DNA of 64,000 bases, taken from contig NC_030683.2 of the NCBI RefSeq assembly GCF_000004195.4, positions 83,663,410-83,727,409 on the forward strand, given 5' to 3'. How positions within the stretch are numbered: the first letter of the stretch is position 1; each line of letters starts with the position of its first letter. A program made the translations under genes and the position numbers. This DNA comes from Xenopus tropicalis (Eukaryota > Chordata > Amphibia > Anura > Pipidae). This document shows positions 54,167 through 63,884 of the stretch, one piece after another. The notes below the pieces were generated by a model. The model was not told where the DNA came from, did no database searches, and was given only the letters and a program-made list of their open reading frames with translations.

Positions 54167-56835
54167 TTTTAAAAAAAAAAAACCTATCTCAGTTAAAGTA
54201 GCAGGCGACTGAGAATGATAAATTAAGAACAATAGTTATGGGGAATTCTACATATGCAGGGATGGATGAAGCATCACTTTCAGTTACAAAAGGTTTGACC
54301 AGAGTTAAAAATATGCTCACAAAGCTGAAAAAGAGCAGAAAGATGGTGAATTAGCCCATATTGCCAGGCTGTTTGAGTTTTGTATGTAGAGTTAAAGGGG
54401 CTATATGACCATGGACAAATAAAACACAGAGTCTTTCATTAATCAGATCTACATTATTAATAGATATGCGACTGACGTTTTATGACCCCTGTGACAGTAC
54501 ATATGTAGCAGACAGAAGCACAGCAGTCTAGTGTTGCAAAGGTCAATAAAAAGATGGCTCATGCCCAACCATAACGTGTCCTGTTTTAACCCTCTTCCAA
54601 CCTAACCTAGCACTCTGCCATTACTTATAAATCTGTGCCTTCCCTGCCCACCTCTGATTGTAAGCTCCTCTGGGGCAGGAACTGATGTGAATGATGAATA
54701 ATCTCTGTAATTGCTGCAGAAATGTGTCTGCACTATATAAATTATTAAATCACAATCAAAATAGACAGAGTTCAACTGGCCAACTGCCAATCACTAACAG
54801 CACAACACTACAGGAGTCCACTTGCAGTGAAAGGTGGAGGTGGAAAGGTGGTGCTGTGCAGCCTGAAAGTTGGTCTTTGCTAAATGATCCAGCTATATCT
54901 ATATAACTTTAGTTGTATCAAATGCAAATAAAATATCTAGATGAGGGCACCAACTCCCATATGTAATAAAAAGGCACAACATTTGCCAGGTGCAGTATCA
55001 ACAACAACCAATATGAGGTTTGCTTATTAACAGTGGATCAAGGAGTGCTGATCCTGCTAATTATTTGCTATGGGTAATGAGAACTGCAGCAAGGAGCAGT
55101 GTGCAAAGCACAATTTTTTTTTATTTTTTTTTACCTACGATGAAGCATTTTCTCAGAGAATTCCATTGTAATAACCTGCAGGAACTGAAAAATAAATCTG
55201 CACGTTTTCATAAATTGGGTGCAAGTTATCAATACCATCAAAATTCCAATATTTTCCTCTTGGCCCTTGCATTAGTATAGCATTATTATGATAGTATAGG
55301 ACTGAATAGGGTTAACCCTTGGTATGCCAAGCTAGGGTAACGCACGGGCCGCTCTGAGCTGGCCTGGGCCCTCAGTTTGTTTGCCAAAACTATGTGATGT
55401 TTAAAAGATGCATTAATGAATGGGCACCAGGAATTCTTCAGTGAAAATTGAGTGCAACTGAAGGTCACATGTCACATATACTGTTTAATTAATTATGTGC
55501 AAAGTATTCAGATATTTTGGCAACAGATATAGACACTAGGCCTGGGCTTGCAATTATTATTTTCCCACCCAGATTGTTCCCCCTGTGTTACACCATCTTT
55601 ATTTTATTGTATTCCTACCAGAACAGGTGGGAGCAGCAGAGCAGAACAATGAGCCTGTGAACAACGCAACACTGTGTTGGAAAAGGAAATTCCTCTTAAT
55701 TATCAACTAACCCAGAGTCATCAAATGTTTGCAGTAAGAATCATTATAGTTAAGAAAAGCAATTTCACTAATCACACGAGCATGATAATGGATTTTGCTA
55801 GGTTTAGATTATTGTTCAAAAGCATTATATGGTACCACACGATTCGATTGGCATCTGCCAAGTGACATGCAAATATCTGGAGGCAAATGAGATGTTCCAA
55901 CTCTGAATGCCAGCACTATTCTTCTACAGAGCTAATACGAATGCTTAGTGTTTCACAATGTACAATGCTTATCATTCAGTTTCCTACTGAATGTGCCTAG
56001 GAACACAGAACGTTTACCTGGTAGCCAGCCATTACTGTAGTTTGCCCTTTTCTTGTTATTAGTCAAATCAATAATGTGGCTGTAACTAGACTATAATGCC
56101 ACTATGAGCTAGTTAAGGCTTTGTAAAGTCAATAGGAGCTTGAGATGTGACTCCTGTTATTGGAACTATCAATGAACAATGAACATATTTGGGGCGCAGC
56201 ATTTCTGTCGTGAAAGGATCAGTTCCATAGTAAATTTTGAACAAAAATCAGGGGCTAAAAGATCTATTATAAACATGTATCTTTGGGTCAGTTACCAAAG
56301 AAAAATTTTAGCAGTAAAGATGATGGGCTTTATCAATTTGGCAAAAGCCTATAGCACCTCCTGATGGATTCATTGACTGATGGGAGAATGCAGATGGATG
56401 GCCTATTTTAGGCCAGTAGTTTGCATGGGACTGCAGCTGGGTAGCTGGTTGCTAAGGGGTTAAGCAACAGAGCAAGGGGCCCATTATAAGAAATTTGTGC
56501 AGGTAATATGTTGGTTGGGTAGAATAGGTCATATGATACTCACCTGCAGATTATAAATTGCAAGCCTGCAGGGCAAGGGGTCTTTGGCTAGGGACCAGTC
56601 TTGCGACCTTAAGGTAATTATTGGGAAAATTAAACTTTTAATTAAAAAAAAGAAAAGATAAGATTGTCACAGCTTAGAGGCTTTTGAGTTATTTAAAAAA
56701 AATTATTTGAGTAAGTATTTTCATGGCCAGGTATTAAGGCAGAGCAAAAGATAATAAATATGGCAGCCGGATAAGTTTATATTCTGGCTGGCTAAGCAAA
56801 TCTACAGTTATGAAATGTTCATGTCAGTTTATATA
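54167..56835. other. Intergenic, no gene recognised
   Basis: Only short chance frames. No readable repeat boundaries. Confidence 0.4.
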
Positions 56836-58440
56836 GTGAACTAGAAAGGGAAGTTTGAGAACAAACTTCATGTTGGGTTGAAAAACGTAAAGTCACTGAA
56901 TAAAATCTGATCTGTTGTTTTCTAACCTTGGACCACAGTTATATAGTAAAAACCACTGTGCAGGTTTGGGGACCTTGGTTTTAATAGTGTCTGAATGGCA
57001 GCAATTCAAATTTTCCCACTGAAAGACAAAGATTGACATCTGATTGGTAGTTGGTGGCTCTGCCCACTTTTTATTATTGGTGGTTGGTGGGTGTGCCCAC
57101 TTTTTGTAACCTTGAGTCAAAGTCACGCAGTGACAAACAGTGGGCACCCTGGCATAAATAGTGTGAGAATGACAGCATTTTAAATTTAAACCAATAAAAT
57201 TCAATGGATGAAATCTGATTGGCCCAAACAGATAGATAGCAACGGCACTCAGGAGCTTAATACGGGACTATGCCCTTCAAATATTTTATTGCGGAAAATG
57301 CAACGTTTCGAGGCAAAGACAGCCTCTTTGTCAAGCATCATGTCATGTCATGCTTGACAAAGAGGCTGTCTTTGCCTCGAAACGTTGCATTTTCCGCAAT
57401 AAAATATTTGAAGGGCATAGTCCCGTATTAAGCTCCTGAGTGCCGTTGCTATCTATCTGTTTGGAAGTTGTGGGGAGGGTGCCGATCCCTCTGAGCACTG
57501 TGCACCGAGCGGTGAGTGGATTTTGGAGAGCGGAGGGAGTGCGGGTGAAGGTTCATTTTGCATCTGATTGGCCCAACCCACTATTCCTATTTTTGAACTG
57601 CAGTCCCCAGTGACCAATTTTGCAAAGTTTGGGGACTCAGGTATAAACACTTCAGCATTTTACACTTCACCATTAAAAGTAAATTGGTGAAATGTGATTG
57701 GCTGTTGTGGCTCCGCCCACTTTTTCTAACCCTGAATACGTAGTCAGCTAGTGACTGACTGTGCAAAGTTTGGGAACCCTGACATAAATAGTGTGAGAAA
57801 GGCAGCATTTTAAATGTAAACAAAAAAAAATCAATAGGTAAAGTCTGATTGACTGTTGGTGGCTCCATCCACTCTTTAAAACCTTAAAATGTAGTCCCCT
57901 AGTGACCCTGGTGTTAATATTGTGAGAATGGCAGCAGGTTGAATTTACCCACTGAAAATCAATAGTTAAAATCTGATTGGTTGTATGTGGCTCCACCCAC
58001 TTTTTCTAACTCTGAACCGCAGTTACCTGGTGACTAGCTCTGCAAAGTTTGGGGACCTTATTATTAATGTTTAAAGAATGGCAGCAGTTTAAATTTAAAC
58101 ATATGAAGTCTATAGGTGAAATCTGATTGGCTGTTGTTGGCCCCGCCCACTTTTCTAAACTTGGAACATAGTCACCCAGTGACAAATTGCAAAGTTTGGG
58201 GACCCTGACATTAAACATGTGAGAATGGCAGCAGTTAAAATTTTCCCACTGAAAACAATGAAAGAAATGGGATTGGCTTTTGGTGGCCCAGTGACTGACT
58301 GTGCAAAGTTTGGGAACCCTGGCATCAAAGCAATAAAATTCAATAGGTGAAATCTGATTGGCTGTTGGTGGCTCCACACACTTTTCAAAACTAAAACTGC
58401 AGTCCCCTAGTGACCAACTGTGAAAAGTTTGGGAACCCTG
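56836..58440 (-). repeat. Degenerate tandem family, opposite orientation, with insert
   Basis: It starts CTAGAAAGGGAAGTTTGAGA, the complement of the end of 11194-11930. About ten diverged units of 100-150 bp follow, each with words such as AATCTGATTGGCTGTTGGTG, CCGCCCACTTTTTCTAAC, CAAAGTTTGGG.ACC and GAATGGCAGCA. A palindromic element (57226-57462 plus tail) is inserted after about the third unit. The minus-strand frames in this region are not genes. Confidence 0.78.
57226..57462. mobile_element. Perfect palindrome, Penelope-like terminal repeat pair
   Basis: Two arms of 113 bp (57226-57338 and 57350-57462) are exact complements around an 11-nt centre. The arms contain AATGCAACGTTTCGAGGC and AGCCTCTTTGTCAAGCAT, the block type seen at Penelope-like ends elsewhere in the window. 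The 15-bp word ATCTGATTGGCCCAA lies at 57213-57227 and again at 57562-57576, which may be the target duplication of a 350-bp insertion made of the palindrome plus a GC-richer tail. Confidence 0.8.
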
Positions 58441-58449
58441 GTGTTAAAG

Positions 58450-58656
58450 AAAAAGTAACACTAAAAAGTTTTAAGCAAAAAATCTATTCAACCCTGCCCC
58501 AGTAATTGCCTATCCTGCACATCATTTAGTATTTTGAATGCTTTATTAGAAAATACCTGTTAAAACTTGGCTTCCGGTCATTTGAGAAAAAAGGCAATAC
58601 AGCGATGCCGGGAAGCATCCAGTATGCAGCGATCGATTGATCAATGCTAGCCTTCC
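58450..58656. repeat. Dispersed repeat, copy 2 of 2
   Basis: It runs AAAAAGTAACACTAAAAAG ... TTGCCTATCCTGCACATCAT ... GATCGATTGATCAATGCTAG. It is collinear with 9335-9548 and in the same orientation. Confidence 0.65.
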
Positions 58657-59399
58657 ACACACACAAACATATATCTATATATATATATTATAATTATTAT
58701 TAATAAGCTCAATGTCTAAACTTTTGCCAGGAACCCCATTACTTCATAACAAGGATAAGTTTACATGAAACCACTGCAACACTGAGCACTGAATATCTAA
58801 AACAGAGATGTTCATCTTGATTGTTTTCCAGGAACAAATGAACTTTCTCTATAATGCACACCTTAACTAGCCTTTAAGATTGGCCCCATGTAAAAATATT
58901 TGTCTACTTGTTCTAAAACTCATATTTAATTGGTGGTCAAAGCTGGCACTTACCACAGGCATATCCTTAACTATGTACAATTGCACTGACCAGCAATCCA
59001 GTTTATACAGTGTACAACTATATAATGACACACACAGTACATAAATTATTGTTTACATCAATTGGATTTTATCATTTTATTATTTGGCATTGTAACATTT
59101 ATATGACTTATTATGATCTTTAACTGTTTCCAAAATGTCATGTGACAGGAAAATGATATATGCGTATATATATATATACAAATACTTGACTTGACTATTT
59201 TGTTACATTGTCTTGTTTGTATATACTTCAGTACAGTGTTTGAAACAAATTTGAAGGGGTGGAATTCAAATGCATTTTATAACTGTATCTGTGACATTTG
59301 TCACATTTCACTCATTTCACTTGAGTACTGGTTACACTGGCTCTGTCATGAGACATGAAAACGACCTGATGATATCACAATAGCCATGAAGCGTTTGTA
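58657..59399. other. Upstream flank of the Ulp1-like locus
   Basis: AT-rich sequence with short TA runs (58668-58690 and 59160-59180). A GTCATGTGAC word lies at 59137-59146. No gene is seen. Confidence 0.4.
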
Positions 59400-59524
59400 A
59401 ACAACACAGGTACAGACACTCATGTCATGTGACATGATAATGACATCCCAATACCCAAGCAGGGCTTACCAACTTCACAGCCACAATTTACTCAGTCTAC
59501 TTTCAGACTAAGTGACTGGCAGAG
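59400..59524 (+). promoter_or_regulatory. Putative promoter and non-coding first exon of the Ulp1-like gene
   Basis: The stretch ends in a consensus donor, GGCAGAG/GTGAGT, after 59524, and contains CTCATGTCATGTGACATGAT and CAGCCACAATTTACTCAG. A second copy at 60410-60512 is about 75% similar by eye, with a weakened donor (GTGATT). The pairing of this exon with the coding exon at 61718 is inferred from the parallel duplication of both. The transcription start is not known. Confidence 0.45.
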
Positions 59525-60100
59525 GTGAGTACAAGTTGTTGTCAAAGATGTTTCTTTTTAATTTATTAATTAATTTTTATTGTTAATTAGAAAGTATGTT
59601 ATTCATACGTAAAAAAGCAAACCTGAGTATACTATCCAAAATTATATTTACTAAAAAACATAATATATCTAAATAAATGTATAATGACACAAGGATTTAC
59701 AATTTGCATTAAAAGCTGTATTAAAGCATCTGAATTAGACACTGCAACAAAGAATACACAGTGGTCCCTAAATGCCACATTTTCAAATTTTGCTTTAATA
59801 TAGATTTGAATGCAAATTAGTAATTTAAGTCTAGTAATACAGTTCATATTTGTATTCATGGCCAATGTTCAACACATTTCATTTAATATTCTTGAGTCAT
59901 AATTACACTGGAAATGTTTATATGTGTGTGTGTATGTGTGTTTGTGTGCATATACTTAAAATGCATTTGTATGTAATATAATTAAAGATCATAAGGAGTC
60001 AACAAAATCTGCTTGAAAACTTGAACTTGATATTCAGATTGTATTACTCTTATGATCTATAACTTCATTACCCAAATACTTTGTTATGTGACATCACCAT

Positions 60101-60209
60101 TCACTACTTATGGTAAAATCAATCAATTTATTTCCACAATTAATGAATGGTAAAAAACACAATTCATTGATTGTGGAAATAAATTGATTGATTTTACCAT
60201 AAGTAGTGA
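60101..60209. repeat. Hairpin with perfect 40-bp arms
   Basis: Arms 60101-60140 and 60170-60209 are exact complements (outer word TCACTACTTATGGTAAAATC) around a 29-nt centre that itself carries an AATGAAT/ATTCATT pair. No target duplication is evident. It lies in the putative intron of the Ulp1-like gene. Confidence 0.9.
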
Positions 60210-60409
60210 TTTGTGAGCGCCAACTCTTAGGGGTTAATATTGGAAGCACTTCACGGATTAGATAGAGGAAGGCAGCTCGGAGACACATAATTCTTTTTTC
60301 ACAACTGAGAAGTTAAGTGGTGGAGTTTTTCACCTTTTTTTTTTTTTTCTTTTTCTCACTGGTCTTCTAACAGTAGTAAATTCACTTTGACACTTTTAGA
60401 GCGCGGATA

Positions 60410-60512
60410 AGGTTTGCACACATGTGACATCACCATGATCATGTCACATTACCCATTAAAGGTTTACACACTTTACAGCCTCAATTTGATTCAGCCTTAG
60501 TGACTGGCAGAG
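60410..60512 (+). pseudogene. Duplicate of the putative first exon
   Basis: It reads CATGTGACATCACC, ATGATCATGTCACATT, CAGCCTCAATTTGATTCAG and TAGTGACTGGCAGAG/GTGATT, matching 59400-59524 in order. The donor has lost its consensus at positions 5-6, so the original copy is the better functional candidate. Confidence 0.55.
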
Positions 60513-60862
60513 GTGATTGCAATTTGTGATCCAAAATGTTTAGTTTTAATGTATTAAAAAAGTTTGTTTTATATAAACAATGAACCTGTATACACTAGCA
60601 GAGAAAAGTTTTAGAAGGATTGTACTTCAGAACTCTTATATTTCTTGTTCATACACATATAATTCCTTGCATTGGAGATCTATATACAAATGTGTAAGTG
60701 CATGTGATGACATCATGAAGTTTAGTTTGACACTGCAGTGCATTAACAGGTCATTTATATATCACAATTCATTATATTTAGATTTGGTAACTATCAAACA
60801 GGAGTAGAGGTTTAGAAATCCCAAGATATTGGAATTTCTTTTATGTGACTTATTGCACATTA

Positions 60863-61323
60863 GGGGGCTGATTTACTAACCCACGAATCCGACCCGAATT
60901 GGAAAAGTTCCGACTTGAAAACGAACATTTTGCGACTTTTTCGTATGTTTTGCGATTTTTTCGGATTCTTTACGAATTTTTCGTTACCAATACGATTTTT
61001 GCGTAAAAACGCGAGTTTTTCGTATCCATTACGAAAGTTGCGTAAAAAGTTGCGTATTTTTCGTAGCGTTAAAACTTACGCGCAAAATGCGCAACTTTTC
61101 GCGTAAGTTTTAACGCTACGAAAAATACGCAACTTTTTACGCAACTTTCGTAATGGATACGAAAAACTCGCGTTTTTACGCAAAAATCGTATTGGTAACG
61201 AAAAATTCGTAAAGAATCCGAAAAAATCGCAAAACATACGAAAAAATCGCAAAATACCGATCATTACGAAAAAAACGCAATCGGACTCATTTCGACCCGT
61301 TCGTGGGTAAGTAAATCAGCCCC
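60863..61323. mobile_element. Near-perfect fold-back MITE (GGGGCTGATTTACT family)
   Basis: The ends are GGGGGCTGATTTACTAACCC and GGGTAAGTAAATCAGCCCC. The inner arms of 156 bp (60927-61082 and 61100-61255) are complementary with one mismatch seen by eye, around a 17-nt centre. The arms are full of TACGA/TCGTA words. The open frames on the two strands are mirror images. It is related to 27307-27758 and 28900-29261 but far less diverged between its arms. It sits in the putative intron of the Ulp1-like gene. Confidence 0.9.
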
Positions 61324-61423
61324 TAGGTGTTTATTGTTTGAGTGCATAGTAATTATTGTTATATTACACTGGGGATCATGAGAATTAGCAGATTTTGCTT
61401 TTTTACCATTTATTTTTTCCCTG

Positions 61424-61545
61424 TCAGACTTTGGTTATACCATAGCCTCTGTTAGGAACTTTTTTAGACAACTTCTTAAACCATTTACCTGACTATGTCA
61501 CATCAAAATAGAAAACTCATCTAACGATAACAGTACAAAGCTTTT
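61424..61545 (+). pseudogene. Decayed duplicate of the start of the Ulp1-like coding exon
   Basis: The sequence ACTTTGGTTATACCATAGCC aligns with ACTTTGGTTATACCATGGCC at 61718-61737. It continues with matching TTAGGAA.TTTTT.AGACAACTT, CCATTTACC and CATCAAA blocks. The ATG has become ATA and the frame closes at once. The preceding 60 nt (ACACTGGGGATCATGAGAAT) are also duplicated at about 61626, so the unit is about 255-290 bp. A MITE end lies between the copies (61550-61612). Confidence 0.7.
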
Positions 61546-61717
61546 TATGAAACCGCAGAAAATTGCAGCGAATCCATGCCTGCCAACAAATTTTGCCCAC
61601 CATCACTAGTACTTATTGTTTCATTACACTGGGGATCATGAAAATTTGTAGATTCTGTAAGAACTTGCTTTTTGTAATGTAATTACATTTTTTATTATTT
61701 ATTTTGTTCGTCTTTAG

Positions 61718-63502
61718 ACTTTGGTTATACCATGGCCTCTGCTAGGAAATTTTTCAAACAACTTTTTATTCCATTTACCCGAGTATGTAACATCAAATGT
61801 AGAAGACCAAATTTATCTAATGAAAACATTCCAAGTATTCCCACAAAAAACTGTCCCAGGGAAGAAACTGTGGAAAAAACAGGAACATGTTATGGATTTT
61901 TTTCAAAGCTTTTCAAGAAACGAAACAGAAAGACAAATATATTAGAATCAGAGGAAAATCCACAAATTTACACCAGTAATGAAGAGCAAAACAAGGCCTT
62001 AAGCACCTATATAACAGAGGAAGAGAGAAATGAGGTTTCAGTTCCCTGCAAAGCAGAGCAAGAAAGAAGCAAAGACTTCAGTGCCTGCGCAATTGAGGAA
62101 CAGCTAAGTGAGTTCTCCACACTCTGCTTAAAAGAGGAATATGCTGAAAAGGCAGAGAATGTGGAATGTGAATCAAAAACAGAATCCAGTAACAAAGAAG
62201 AAATATACAGCTTAATAGAGGAAAATCAAAATGACGCCTCTTGCAAAACAGAGCAAGAGACAAGCAATGATGCCACCCTTTGCAAAAATGAACAGGAAAC
62301 CAAATCAGAACCAGAAAAGCCAAATCCCTGTCCCAATGAGGAACAGAGAAATGAGGCATCTACTCCTTGCTTAAAGGAGAAAAAGACCAGAAAGGTGGCA
62401 AGGAAAGGGAAGAGAAATAAGAAGCCAATCCCCAAGGTGGAACTAAAAGAAAAACCCTCTACTCTTTGCCAAAAGGAGGAAAATACTAAAAAGATGGCGA
62501 GAAAAGAGGAAAAATAAGAAACGACTTATCAAGGCAGAAATACACAAAAACGTGCCAACCGACTATGAAGGATTATACAGTCCCCTATATGACTGTATAA
62601 ATAAAGAAGAGAGAAATAAGGCAACTTACAAAATAGAGGAGTGGAAAACAGAACCTGATTCCACTCCTTGGATAAATGAGAAAAGTATACCTTTCACTGA
62701 CTGCTTACATGAGAGAAGAGCCAAAAAAGAGGAAAGGAAAGGTAGAAAATATAATAGACAGGCTATCAAGGCCGAGGAAAATAAAAAGAGAGAAAAGTCA
62801 ATGGATGGATTGAAATCACACACCAGATACTACGCAGATGAAGAGAATGAATTATCTGACGATTCTTGTGCGCATGTTGAGGTTACGGGCCAGCCCTTCC
62901 CAATGGGGACTGATGACTGGATCCCTGAACTCAACCTGACACAGCAACATAAACTCGACCTGCGAGGTAGGGAATGTCTGGATGACAGAATCATCGATGC
63001 AGCTCAGTCCTTGCTGAAAATCCAGTTTGAGGCAGAGGGGCTTCAAAGCTGCCTCCTTTCCCAACTTGGATTTAATCCAGTTAAAGGACCCTCTGTACAG
63101 ATTCATTATGACAGCTTAGAGAAACATTGGTTGACAAGCTGCTTTACAATGGATCATGTAGAGATTGCAGACAGTACTAAGATAAAAAATCATTGTACCT
63201 CACTAAGGAAACAGATAAATGATTGTTATAATGCACTAGTGAGTGATCCTGAAGGAACTATGGAGATACTTGATGTCGATGAACAAGAAAACACTTATGA
63301 CTGTGGGGTTTATGCAATTGCTAATGCATATGAGTTCCTGTCCAGTGGAAACCCCATCTGCAAATATGATCGCAAGAAAATGAGAGGACATCTCATTCAT
63401 TGTTTTGAGAGAAGGAAGTTTAGTGCATTCCCTAAAAAAGCAGATGCCTGTGTGGTTGACTTGGAGCCCACACTTAATTTTACATGGCAGGATAGAAAAT
63501 GA
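61718..63502 (+). CDS. Ulp1/SENP-like (C48) cysteine protease gene, frame broken near 62.5 kb
   Basis: The exon opens after TCGTCTTTAG and uses the ATG at 61732 (ATACCATGG). The first frame (61732-62517) begins MASARKFFKQLFIPFTRV. It then has degenerate repeats of about 15-20 residues built on EEQ.NEAST.C.KEE. The second frame (open through 62552-63502) continues the repeats and ends in a C48 domain: a WL.D-like entry (RGRECLDDRIIDAAQSLL), SVQIHYDSLEKHWLTSCF with His192, EIADST with Asp207, and DEQENTYDCGVYAIANA with Gln245 and Cys251, numbered from 62552. All four catalytic positions are present. Such proteases remove SUMO or ubiquitin-like proteins, and relatives also occur inside transposons. 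The frames join across 62490-62517, where a repeat unit is 2 nt shorter than its upstream homologue. No inverted repeats bound the locus. Confidence 0.75.
61732..62517 (+). CDS. Ulp1-like gene, N-terminal frame (repeat region)
   Basis: 261 codons. The start has a hydrophobic, basic segment (KFFKQLFIPFTRVCNIKCRR). The remainder is low-complexity, Glu/Lys/Asn/Cys-rich and largely disordered by composition. Two basic blocks (KKTRKVARKGKRNKK and ENTKKMARK) are homologous to a third in the next frame (ERKGRKYNRQAIKAEENKK), which shows that the two frames were one gene. The basic blocks could act as nuclear localisation signals; that is inference. Confidence 0.65.
   Translation: MASARKFFKQLFIPFTRVCNIKCRRPNLSNENIPSIPTKNCPREETVEKTGTCYGFFSKLFKKRNRKTNILESEENPQIYTSNEEQNKALSTYITEEERNEVSVPCKAEQERSKDFSACAIEEQLSEFSTLCLKEEYAEKAENVECESKTESSNKEEIYSLIEENQNDASCKTEQETSNDATLCKNEQETKSEPEKPNPCPNEEQRNEASTPCLKEKKTRKVARKGKRNKKPIPKVELKEKPSTLCQKEENTKKMARKEEK
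62552..63502 (+). CDS. Ulp1-like gene, C-terminal frame (protease domain)
   Basis: 316 codons from the first Met, though the frame is open further upstream and the Met is probably not a true start. Residues 1-110 are acidic and basic repeats. The C48 domain spans about 125-290, close to the usual length of a compact Ulp1 domain. After the catalytic Cys there is a short helical end and no extra domain. The stop is TGA at 63500-63502. Confidence 0.75.
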   Translation: MPTDYEGLYSPLYDCINKEERNKATYKIEEWKTEPDSTPWINEKSIPFTDCLHERRAKKEERKGRKYNRQAIKAEENKKREKSMDGLKSHTRYYADEENELSDDSCAHVEVTGQPFPMGTDDWIPELNLTQQHKLDLRGRECLDDRIIDAAQSLLKIQFEAEGLQSCLLSQLGFNPVKGPSVQIHYDSLEKHWLTSCFTMDHVEIADSTKIKNHCTSLRKQINDCYNALVSDPEGTMEILDVDEQENTYDCGVYAIANAYEFLSSGNPICKYDRKKMRGHLIHCFERRKFSAFPKKADACVVDLEPTLNFTWQDRK

Positions 63503-63884
63503 GCTGCTATGTAATGAATGGCTGCATGGCAGAATCAGCATCTGTACGTAACTTCTACTGAAGGCCAGCCAATCAATATATTCTCCCAGTGACGTTTATA
63601 TTGGAATACTGAAGTAATGATGGGAGGGAGAGGAGGTGTAAGTATTCCAGTGGGAGGAAGAGGAGGCAGAAGGCTGGAAGATATTGATTAAAACCTGCTT
63701 TCGAAACTATGAGCAGGTCAGAAGAAACATGTAAAGAAAAGAAAAAAGATGCAGGACCCTTGCCCTTACAAAACTCTGTCACAAGATGGAGTTGAAGATG
63801 AAGCACATATAAATAATTAAAAATTCATTTAACTGGTAATCAGATTGGATAAGGTGAAAAAAGAAGTGGATGACTTCCAGCCAG
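63503..63884. other. 3' flank of the Ulp1-like locus
   Basis: No canonical AATAAA is seen. A GGGAGG-rich purine stretch lies at 63620-63670. No gene. Confidence 0.35.

Noticed and set aside
53426..54201. Frames encoding ten-residue repeats on both strands
   Set aside because: They exist only where units are 30 bp. There is no unique coding sequence, start context or splice site around them.
57453..58388. Series of minus-strand frames of 60-120 codons with similar residues
   Set aside because: They read through a degenerate tandem DNA repeat. The similarity is repeat structure and not a protein family.
60915..61264. Two mirror-image small frames rich in Phe and Arg
   Set aside because: They are the same sequence read on the two arms of a fold-back MITE.
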